From Pyxicephalus adspersus (Eukaryota > Chordata > Amphibia > Anura > Pyxicephalidae): 64,000 nt of DNA. The stretch covers positions 128,095,396 to 128,159,395 of the forward strand of contig NC_092860.1 in NCBI RefSeq assembly GCF_032062135.1, read 5' to 3'. Made by a program: the position numbers and the translations under genes. Below are positions 1-11,100 of the stretch, one piece after another. The notes under the pieces were generated by a model. The model worked only from the letters and a program-made list of their open reading frames with translations, was not told the origin of the DNA and made no database searches. Every line of letters begins with the position of its first letter. Positions within the stretch are counted from its first letter, which is position 1.

Positions 1-660
1 GAACCATGGACGTTGTCCCATGGACTTTTTTTTCATCTCTTTTCAACAAGAACACAGACAGCAGTAAAAGCCTGAAATAAGTGCTAATCTAAAAAATAAA
101 GTGCAAAACTAAAAAATGTAAACGTTTTGGCTTTAGATTTACCAAAAGTGCTAATTTAATCTGCTACAAACCAAAAGCACAGCTCTGTGTTCTATCTATT
201 TTATGAATATGTTTGTGTAGTACCTAATTAAGCCTGCTCCCTTCCTCTCCTCTTGCTCCATTATTTAGAAATTATAACGTTCTGCTTCACATTAGTAATG
301 ACTGATGAACATATAAAATTGGAGATTCGAGGTCAGGTTTTTGGTGCTCAGTAAACACAGCAGTAAAGGCTGGGAAGGAGCATGAGGTTAGAGTATGTGG
401 CTGCTGAACACGACCTGCACCGGACTGATTTAGATGCCTAGATCTCTAGTAGTATCAAATCATTAATTTCCTATACCGTGCAACAGTATTTTACTATTAT
501 TGGGTATTATGTCACAATTACCAATTATAACAGATTTGGTATATTACACATAATACAGTAATAAAAATAATCACAAGAATTTGTTTGATTTTCATGGGCA
601 CTGTCTGTCATTTAAGGGCTTAGTGCTGTAGATTACAGTAGGACAGTTTTTAGTAGTCTT

Positions 661-1028
661 GATTATTATTATTACACAGTATTTGTATAGCGCCAACATA
701 CTACACAGCGCAGAACAAAGTCCATAGTCATGTCACTATCTGTCCCTTAAAGGGACTCACAATCTAATATCCCTACCATTGTCATATGTCATAATTACAG
801 TCTAAAGGTCAATTTTGGGGGGAAGCCAAATAACCTAACTGCATGTTTTTGGAATGTGGGAGGATACCGGAGTACCCAGAGGTACATGCAGACATGAGTA
901 ATCGGAGGAAACTCATGCAGACATGAGGAGAACCTGCAAATTCCATGCAGATAGTGTCCTATCTGAGATTTGAACCTGGGACCTAGCGCTGCAAAGGCCA
1001 GTGCTAACCACTGAGCTACTGTGCTGCC
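661..1028 (-). repeat. V-SINE-type SINE, copy 1
   Basis: On the minus strand it starts ggcagcacagtagctcagtg (tRNA-like A box) and has a B-box-like ggttcaaatc near 970. A central domain includes a piece complementary to tgcatgtttttggaatgtgg. It ends with a LINE-like tail and (taa)n. This is the layout of the vertebrate V-SINE superfamily. It carries a short internal duplication of catgcagacatgag (about 884 and 915). Confidence 0.8.
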
Positions 1029-1220
1029 TATATAATCAAAGCTGATTTTCCTAAGCAGTCCATATACATTGTAATCTGATTGTACAATAGCTGCCCAATT
1101 TCAAAGCAGAAACAGTGCAGTCAGTTAAGATGTCCTTCCACTGACCCCCTACAACAATGACCCAACTGCCTTCCAGTATTTCAACCATTAACTAGGAAGG
1201 ACAATCTATGCTGAAAGGGG

Positions 1221-1250
1221 TTAGGCTGCCTACAAACGTGCAATATTTGT
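1221..1250. mobile_element. MITE, TTAR-target family, left end only (runs into gap)
   Basis: TTAG followed by gctgcctacaaacgtgcaat matches the terminal repeat of the elements at 12139, 19296 and 56560. The rest of the element is lost in the N run and no right end is seen after it. Confidence 0.6.
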
Positions 1251-1616
1251 NNNNNNNNNNNNNNNNNNNNNNNNNNNNNNNNNNNNNNNNNNNNNNNNNN
1301 NNNNNNNNNNNNNNNNNNNNNNNNNNNNNNNNNNNNNNNNNNNNNNNNNNNNNNNNNNNNNNNNNNNNNNNNNNNNNNNNNNNNNNNNNNNNNNNNNNNN
1401 NNNNNNNNNNNNNNNNNNNNNNNNNNNNNNNNNNNNNNNNNNNNNNNNNNNNNNNNNNNNNNNNNNNNNNNNNNNNNNNNNNNNNNNNNNNNNNNNNNNN
1501 NNNNNNNNNNNNNNNNNNNNNNNNNNNNNNNNNNNNNNNNNNNNNNNNNNNNNNNNNNNNNNNNNNNNNNNNNNNNNNNNNNNNNNNNNNNNNNNNNNNN
1601 NNNNNNNNNNNNNNNN
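1251..1616. other. Assembly gap (366 N)
   Basis: A run of N interrupts the sequence. Open frames drawn across it are artefacts. The left edge lies 26 bp inside the terminal repeat of a MITE (see 1221-1250), so the gap probably hides a fold-back repeat. Confidence 0.99.
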
Positions 1617-3350
1617 TAAATATTTACCAAGTTTTTTTCCCCTCAGAATGGCATTAGAAAATGAATCTTGGTTCATATGCAGGTCGCACCACTAGAAGGT
1701 TGTGTGTAACAAACTTGCCATTGGAGACATTACTGGTGTTTGTTACACACTTTACATGAGGACATAGTGCCATTTACTGGTGGCAAACAATAATGCACTG
1801 CAGATAATTTAGGAGCAAATGACTCATACATAAAGTACAAAATACTTTAAATAAAGGGAGGGGGGGGGGGGGATATACAGATTAAGCCCATGTGAATCTA
1901 ACTTTTTCCCCTTTTAAATAACATATCATAGATGTATTTACTTACTGTATGTTCATTTTACCTGATTACAGTTTTGAATGTTAGCAGTGAGAGCTAGATT
2001 TTAAGCCCTAGGTTTATATGAGAATCAAAGCATTTTCGTGTATTTTCAGGTAAGAACAAGTACTTCAGTTTATATTTGGGTAAGTGTGTATTTGAGCATA
2101 TACGGCTTTTTAGGAATACATAAACCTAAATTCCCATAGCCTGGCCCTCAGTTCTATGTGCAGAATCTTTTTCAGAAGCAATTGCAATGTCTATACATGC
2201 TTCAGTTTTGAATATTATGGTTGTCGACAGTGACATGAAAATGTATGGGATGCTTGGAGTTTTCAGTCTTCTAAAAAGTTTGTAGCTTTAAAGCATAAAA
2301 ATACCAGAGCAATAAAATTACGTGCTGCCTTTTGGTCCAATTATAAATATATAATATAAAATATGATTATTATATCACTCTAATCACAATAATGTACTAT
2401 GAGTTGTGGATTTAAAAATTATATCAGAGATTCTCTAAAACCTGGAAGATGAGAGTGGATTTGAAGTAGATTGCAGTAGATTAGCAGCAGAAATGTAAGC
2501 AAGTCTGATATCATTCAATCCATAGAAACGGTGTATTGTCTGTCTAATATAGAATTTAGGAGTGGATATTTGGGCAGTGCAATAGGTATCTTTCTGTTCT
2601 TGCAAAGCTATAAAACATGATACGTTTGCATGTATTGCCGATATTTACTGCATACATTTATTTTACTTTGTCCAGACACTTTAGCCCATGCCTAAACAAG
2701 TACCAACAGGCAACACACAGAAAATGTAATTGTTATTGTAGATCTGTAATAGAATTCTTTTTTAGTCTTAAAAATGACGCTTCTAACACTTGTTATTGGG
2801 ATCTTTGTTGGTGATCTAACCAACTTTATCTAACCTGCCACATCACCGCTGAAAAAAAGGCAGGTAGCTTGGGAGATGGGTGCATTTGATGACAGATGTC
2901 ACATGCTCAATGTGGTTTTACAGCTGAGAATAAAAGGTACTGTTCCCAGCTGTCTATGCCTAATATCACAGCTGTTATATTACTGAGAAAGAGACACAGC
3001 AAGTCCCAGTGATAATATTGCAAAAAATAACATAAAGTCAAAGCTGCAATGTATAATATATCTTATATAGGAAAGGATTTGGGATATATTTTCTGGAATC
3101 ATTTAGGACTATTTTATAAATAATTGTATTACACATTATTTGTATGACTTCATATTTGTAAGCATTTTAGTTGATGAAAGTTAATTTTTAAAATATTTTT
3201 TTACCTTTAATGCTATTTGGATTGTTGAATTGCTTACCTTATTTATTTATTTTTTTTTACTGGAGTTATAGCATACTATATACTTTACAGTCACTTAATT
3301 TGTGTCCATATACATAAAACCAAACTGTTAAGTGGATATTTCCTGTAGTG

Positions 3351-3690
3351 TTCTCTAGCCCAGCAGTCGCCAACCAGTGGTCCACTGGTAGTCCGTGGCT
3401 CTGGCCGGTGTGCACCCCAGTGGGGTCAGGAGAAGGACCCCACTGGGAAGCGCACCAACTAGAGCTGCGGACCATGTCTCCCTCACGGTTTGCAGGCTAA
3501 GGACAGTGGGCGGGTTGTGTCTCTGAACACAACATGCCCATCTTCCCATTGCAGGACTGCTATGGGATAGTGGGTGGGTTCTGGCATCATGATGTCGCTA
3601 TGGGGGAAGTTTGTTCACTTTTGAGTGACACCCGGCTCCCCGCGCATGTGTGGTCCGGAAGCCCATAGACCGGAGACCACTTCTCTAGCC
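3351..3690. mobile_element. Non-autonomous hAT-like element with target duplication
   Basis: An exact direct repeat ttctctagcc lies at 3351-3360 and 3681-3690 (8 to 10 bp, hAT-sized). It encloses about 322 bp that begin cagcagtcgccaacc and end with an imperfect inverted match (gaccggagaccactt). The interior is GC-richer than its surroundings. No transposase is encoded. Confidence 0.75.
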
Positions 3691-5050
3691 CCAGATTTTG
3701 TGTACTCTGTGCAGCCATAATAACCAATAATGTCTAGCACCAACCCCCCCACACACACACATACACCTAATATTTTTAAAGAAACTCATTTTAACAATAT
3801 CATAAATGTAATCTTTCTTGAATTAGATCACTGGAAGTTTTTGCAAAGGCTTTTAATAAAGAGTAAACCCCCTCAAATAGTTTCACTAACTAATGTGTCC
3901 CCTACGCCAAAATAGCCTTGAAAAAGCTTCTGCCATTACGATAGACAGGTGAGGCTCAGGTTTGATCATGTGGTGGGTTTGATTCAAACCCCCGCTGTTT
4001 GATGTATTATGTGAAAACCTATAGGAAGGCTATTTTTGAGAACTTTAAAATTGAATGGATGCACATTCAAGGAACCCTAATGAGCTGCCTGTCATCCAGC
4101 TGTGGTCAGGAGGATTTTAAAGCCTAAAATTAGTGGCAGTCATTTTTGCCAGCCCTCTTACTAAGAAAAGTGAAATGTACACAAAGCAGTCATAGTGTCA
4201 TGTGTGTTGGAGCAGTGAAGGATGAACTTATAAATTGCATAAGGGGAAGTTAGGTACATTAAGGAAACTGTACTTTTAACTGGTTTATACAGTGCTCAAC
4301 CCAGACATTTTTTTGAGCTGAGTGGGTAGAAATGTTAGGTGCGTGGAAGCCAACTCATCAATAACCAATCAAAAACAGCCGGGTGATTGCTGAAAATTGC
4401 CGGGTGGTGCACCCAGCTAAAAGTGGCCGGGGAGAACACTGATAAACATTGTTGCTAAAGAGGCATCGTGTCTGATTTGGATGTATATTTCTGAACAATA
4501 TAAATAAAGGCAGATTAATTTCTGGGGAGAGTTGTGTTTTTATTCCCAGGACTTTTTCCCAGTTATCCCTGTGTTTTGTACTCAATCTGCAGTGAATAAG
4601 GGGTAATAATGTACCCCTGTAATCATTCACCAGATTGAGGGGACGGACATCTGGTGGCACAGTCGCCATTAATGAAACTTCCAGATGTCACCATTAGCCC
4701 TCTTCAAACCCCAAATCATTTTACAGGACAAAAGTTAGGGGGGGGGGGGGGCAGAACATATTCATTAGCATTGAGACTCCCAACTGTTGAGGTAAGGCAT
4801 GGAACCTGGTATAGTACAGGTAAAAGAGGTGCATGCTTCCTTCCTTGATATTGTAAAGATTTGTGTATTTTTATTGGTATTCTTGAAGTTGCATACCCCC
4901 TATGGATGTGTTGGTAGACTTTATTAGGACAGAATTTAGTAAACCCAGTTTGAATTTACCCAGGTGGATTCATCCTTCCTTAGTGATCATAAGTGAATTA
5001 ATAAAAAAATGATTACATAATTCACTCAATAATTATTTTTATATTGACAG

Positions 5051-5136
5051 GTCAACACAGAGCATTAGGAAGCAAAGTTTCAAAAGTGCACAGTTTAAAA
5101 CTGAATACATCGATCTGGACCAATGAACTTGTTGAG
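5051..5136 (+). CDS. arap2: ARAP2 exon: ArfGAP catalytic Arg segment
   Basis: The exon follows an AG at 5049-5050 and ends before a GT at 5137 (donor gtatag, weak but usable). It enters in phase 1 and leaves in phase 0. It reads GQHRALGSKVSKVHSLKLN then TSIWTNELVE, the ArfGAP block just after the zinc finger; the R of GQHR is the family's catalytic arginine. The preceding exon with the CxxC zinc ligands was not found in the window. Confidence 0.9.
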
Positions 5137-8100
5137 GTATAGAGTAAGATACTTTTAATTTATGTTTGTGTTTTGCATATTTCTTTAAAATATGAGTGTA
5201 TAAATGATGTGTTTTTCACTTTCTTTTACTGTCACATTATTATTACATCCTATACAGGCTCGATATATAGCATTTTAAAATAAACCCCCTAAGTATGTTT
5301 AGGTTACAAATGGACATACACTGTACATAGATACAGCATAGATGTACAGCATACCGCACAGCTTGTATTAGATGTAGAAGGTATAAAAGTTAATTTCAGT
5401 ACAAGACATTATTCAAGGGATGGAACAATACATTCTAACTCAGGGAGAAAAAGCTGCCTTGTATGCACTTAACCTATTAAATTAAGGCTTGCAATGATGT
5501 AAACCATTTCGAGCAAATCCTCATATTTTATAGGTCAGTCTTATTGGATTGTTCAAGGATCGACAGAACAGAATTTAAAACATGCACTTATTTCTGCCAA
5601 TTTAATTTAATGGCAAAGGCGTCATCACTCACCATCTTTAGCTCTAATTGGATTAGATACAGATCTAGGGAGAACAGGTGTCAAAGATTCACTTATCTGG
5701 GGCATGAATTATACTTTATGTGTCACTAGTCTTCTACAGGATTTGCCATAGAATCTTGATAAATGTACTCTAGAGAGAGGAATCTAAAGGTCCATCTTGC
5801 AGTGAAGATGTTTCTGTGTATACTAGTCTGCGATAGCCTGAAAATATTATTTATTTGTTCTGAAATTCTGCATTAGGTATCCATATTTAAATTATACCTG
5901 GTAATCAAAAATATGTAATGTATAACTATGGCCAGGCTATAGACATTCAAACATTTACATATTTTTTTTACAATCACTAAATAAGCCTAAAGTTGATCAT
6001 TTATTATACAATGCACCTACTGTGGGATTACAGATTACTGGGGTAGAAACCTATTCAGGGGAATGGAAAATGAGGGGAATGAATGCGTTAAGCAGCAAAA
6101 AAAAAGAGAAAGTTATTTCTGCTGTAAACATTAAGGATAGATAGTTCCATAGTGCCTGCAGCTATTGATATTAGTGGGGGCTTAATTAAAATGGAATTAC
6201 AGTCTGGAGTAATATACAATAATATATTAGAAATCCTTTTTGCCTATATATAGCCATCCTACTTGCTTTTGCTCCAAAGTATCTTAATTTTGCATAAAAC
6301 AAAACCACAACTCCTATTTCCCAGTACGATATTGCTGGGGCAGCCATTATAAAGAATTAAATCAAATCTTTAAAGGGAGAACTGTACAAGTAAGAAATAA
6401 AAATTTTTGTTCCCTTACTGTCACTTCATCTGTCAGGCAGAGACCTTCTAGTTTGGTTACTTAGCAATTAGATGCTTACTCTCTGTATCAAAAATCACTG
6501 CTTGAGCCGTGTACAGCACACTTCTGGATACCACAAACTCCAAAGGAAAATTAAATCAAGTCAGTTTAACTATTTCATATACTTATTTGATGATTCTGTT
6601 CCCAGAAGTTATATTAGTGTGGTAAATATTTGGAAGCAGAGGGCAATTTTTAATTTCAATTAAAATTCTGCCTAATGTGTAGTTACTGTTTGATAGGAGT
6701 ACGCCAGATTTTGCACCATGGTGGTGCATTAACCCACTTTACAGCTCCTGTTAGCCTAACTCATGCTTTACCACTGGCTTACATCCCAAATGACACCCAA
6801 CTGACACCCAGATCTTGGTCCACACTATTGTACAGTGAGGTGGAAGGTACATCTGCCAAATGAATGGAATACAGCAAAGGCAAATCTTCAACACTCTTAT
6901 GGAGAAGATCTAAGATAGTGTCCTTACTGACAGTGGTAATTCATCAGCCCTGCCAACATAGAATAGCCCCATATCGCAGCACACCTAAAAGGGCAGACAA
7001 AGTGCAAGAAAAGATCTCCAGAGTAATAGCTGTTGGAGAAAGAGGCAGCCCATATCCAATTTTTGGCAAACTTGGTCCTGTCAACAAATAGAGGTCACTC
7101 AACCTTTAACTCTCCCACATAAAAAAGCAAAATATCAAATACAGATGGTCATTTCCATGGCATCTCTTTTGGTATAAAATTAAATGATACTCTTTTTGCA
7201 CCATTCAGGAAGGAAAACATTTTCTGCTTAAACTTGGTATAATATCCAGGGATTACAGAATTGTCCACCACCCAGAGAAGCTTCACCTCCTCTGTTCTCC
7301 GTGAGGACATTAATACAAAAAAGCCTTTCTCCCCTCCATATTCATGTCTATCAAATAGTAACAAGAAGATATTGAATCAAATGAAAACTATTTGTTTCTG
7401 GAGCAAATGTCTTACCACTAAAAACTAAATATTGTTAATCTCTCCAAAAATCTCTAATAATTGTTCAGAATTCTCCCTTCGCATTACTTTTCCAAAATGT
7501 TCAGTCTATTGGGGAACTCATCAAGGGTCAACAACTTTATTAATTAATTCAATTATACTAAAAATAAATTATACTAAAATAAATGTCCAGCAGAGGGGCT
7601 ATTAAATTTGTTTTCCTGGAGACTTTTCAAGTTATTCTAGAAGAATGGTCACATTATTTTTCCTCACTGCTAGAATACAACGAGCCTGATTTATTAAAGC
7701 TCTCCATGGCTGGAGAGGATACACTTCCATTAGTGAACCTGGGTGATCCAGCAAACCTGCAATGTATTTCTTAAAAGTAAGTTACTATTTTTTAGCAAAT
7801 GTTTTCAATCCTAAACCAGATTGCAGGTTTGAAGGGTCACTCAGGTTCACTGATGAAATTGTATCTTCTTCAGTCTTGAAGAGCTTTAATAAATCAGGCC
7901 CATTATGTGAGATCCTTAAGGACCCCAAATGTTCACTTTGACTGATTAAAAGCCAGCTTACTTGAATAATGATATATGGACATCTCTCTGCCTTACTGAT
8001 AAGAAGATGGGAACCTGGGACTCATGGATCACATTCATACCTCTCTGATGACAGGAGCTTATTTTAGATATTGTACCTAAAGCCAAATTGTACCCTTCCA

Positions 8101-11100
8101 TTCCTACATCTCCCACCAATTTTTTTTTCTGCTGTATGCTAATCTACACCATTATACTTATGCCCCTACCCACTTTTTTCTTACATTCTTTGCCTTGCTT
8201 TACTCATTGTTATTCTGTATAAACATTTTAATTCTTTAGTTTTCATGACACTAAGCAAATGTATTGCCATAAATGCTTTATATCTGGACAGCATTTCAAA
8301 AAGTTTGTTTAAAGTTTTCTTGAAATTCCAATAGAAAAGGAACAATATGTATATATTTACATGTGCATATTTGTGCTAGAGTTCTACCTTAAGCTCTCTC
8401 TTTTACTTGAGGGCTGTCACATTTGGAATAGGGGAATGTATTTGGAATTTGGAATTTGCCATATATATATCAGTATATGAATATCTATATCTATATATAT
8501 AAAATGTATGTATGCGAGAAATGTATATATAAGATGTATGTATGTATGTTCCACCATCACTAGGAAACGCATGGAGACATTTCAACCAAACTTGGTATAC
8601 ATATGATTGAGACTCATGTGATTGCACCAGTCATCTTTATACAGTGCCGTGCTATATGTTAGAGCTATATTTGGTGATCACTAGGAAACGCATGGAGACA
8701 TTTCAACCAAACTTGCTAGACTTATGACACTGGTGATCTTTGTACAGCGCTGTGGTATATGTCAGAGGTATATAAATGTATGTGGGCGGACATTAGAGTG
8801 TCAGCTCCTCTATACAGAGACAGATGGGTCTAGTTCAGTGTTTCATTGTACAGCACTATGGTATATGTCAGAGCTATATAAATCTATATGTATAAAATTG
8901 TATGTATGTATGTATGTCCCACCATCACTCGAAAACGCATGGAGACATTCCAACCAAACTTGCCATACGTATGACTGAGACTCATGTGCACCAGTCATCT
9001 TTGTACAGTGCTGTTCTATATGTCAGAGCTATATTTGTATGTGTGTATGTCTTCACTAGGAAACACATAGAGACATTTCAACCAAACTTGGTAGACATAT
9101 GAGTCAGACTTATGTGAGTCCATCGCTGATCATTGTACAGCACTGTGGTATATGCCAGAGGTATATTTGCATGTATGTATGTATGTGTGTATGTATTGCT
9201 CAGTGACAGTGCGCCTTTTGCTTATATTTTTACATACTTTTTTTAGGACTATATTACAAATTTCTGGCCTGTAATAATGCCTTCTGGAAAACGTAAGGCA
9301 ATTGGCCGAGTGCAATCAAAGGCAAAAAAATGAAACAACACCATAGACAAGAAAATCACTATAGCTTTATTTGATTCCTTTTCCTATATAATATAGGATT
9401 GCAATAAATAAATACCCGGGCAATGCTGGGTTATCAGCTAGTTTATATATATATATATTACCAATGGCATTGGACTCTGATCTAAATTACACTCTCAATA
9501 AGGTCAGATAAGGTTCTATTTATTTAAATCCACTCTATTTGTTACAACATATCTAGCATGTGATAATGTAATGGACAGTACAATTTGCTCAATTGGCTAA
9601 AGTTAAATCATAAAATTCAGTCAACCTTTCTTCATTGCAAAAAAACAGAGGTGTGAAACCCTACAACAAATACAGTATAACAAATGATTTCATTATCTTT
9701 GTGTTTGTTTGTGTTTTCTTCTGCTAGCTTTTCATTGTTCTGGGAAATGAAAAAGTTAATAGCTTCTGGGAAGCAAATCTTTTGCCTGAAAACATGCTTT
9801 CTGTGACCTCCAGTCTTAATCAGAGAAGGTTGTTTGTCACGCAAAAATATAAAGAGGGAAGATTTAAAAAGATACTTTCTCCTGGCTTAACTTCTCAACA
9901 GCTAAATGAGGTGCGTAAGGGTCAAAAATAAAACTGAACATTTTGTAGTAACTTTGTTTGTACTTCATTTACTAACATTTACAAGCTTGCAACAGATTTA
10001 TGTTACCCAGCTGTTTAGGTTTACTGTGTCTCCAATGGTGGTAGGAGCGGTTTATCCACAAGCGCACAGTAATAGGCTTTTTTAGGAAGTACGTGTAATG
10101 AGAAATAAAGATGTACAAAGCGTAATATTTCATATTGTGTAGCCAGATTGCACTTAGCACATCATCATAACTCCTTGCAGAGGCTTCCTGCATAAGCCCA
10201 TAAGACAAATATATGTGTTTTCAGTACATGAACTGACGTAGTCCCTAAAATCTGTCTAAGACTAAACTTTTATCCAGTGACAACGGGCTGTGCGAGGATT
10301 GCCTTATTTCCTGTTGCCTGTTTGAGACAGGATTGAGGTTTCAACCATTCTCACGTCATCACGTGCCTTTAGATATACGTTAAAAAAGAAAAAAATATTC
10401 TGAAGATTAACATGTAATTTCTGAATATGCTGATTTGCAGTTTATTAATAATAAACAGCAACAGGAAGTTTTTTTCTTCTTACTAGCACAAATGTGGTGG
10501 TTTAGTTTTGTTTTCTTTTCAGGCTACAAACATTTTCAGCAAGTACAGGAAATAACTATCATCTTGCCAGAAATGCTGTGTTTCAAGAAAAAGAAAAAGT
10601 TTTTTTAGGACATATCTCTGCTTTTAGACCATCAGCTACTGGGTTTATTACTACTACTGGTGGCCTACACCCCCGTTACAGTCAGTAAAATGTATTTATA
10701 AAGCCTAGTTTCTTGAAATAAGGGCAAAGGAACTTATTTTGGGAAATCTTAGATTTAGGGATTTTTACCAACAGTGGAAGCATGTTTTTGCACTCATGGT
10801 TTAGTTTCCTCCTCTCCTCGCACTTTCTATACCCTCAGCTGTTTGGCAGAGGAGATGTTAAATTGATCAGTAACAGTGCCTAAAAGTTGCTGGCTGGAGA
10901 ACAAAGACCCATTCTACTGGAAGCTAACTTCAAGTTTGTGTCCCAAGGCAGCAATAAATCTACAGGGGCAACCTGCTTAATCAGAAACTTGTTCTATAGG
11001 AAATGAGTGCTGCATTAACAACTATATTTTTTCATAAACTGCCAAAGAAATGCAAATGTCAAAAAGAACCCTGGGGCATACCATTAACACAATGGTACAA

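Larger units (their letters stand above)
1..5050. other. Intron or 5' flank upstream of first seen ARAP2 exon
   Basis: Holds a SINE (661-1028), a truncated MITE at the N gap, an hAT-type element (3351-3690), poly-G tracts near 1860-1872 and 4739-4751, and otherwise AT-rich sequence without a convincing exon. I searched for the ArfGAP zinc-finger exon (CxxC spacing next to PDW) and did not find it. Confidence 0.7.
5137..9727. other. ARAP2 intron
   Basis: Contains a palindromic MITE (7683-7901) and a Helitron-like element (8490-9441). The remainder is AT-rich with no supported feature. Confidence 0.8.

Noticed and set aside
1181..1676. Three open frames of about 149 codons
   Set aside because: They cross the N gap; nearly all residues are unknown.
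2041..2060. ttttcaggtaag as a possible exon end for the missing ArfGAP exon
   Set aside because: The sequence before it encodes no CxxC zinc-finger pattern in any frame.
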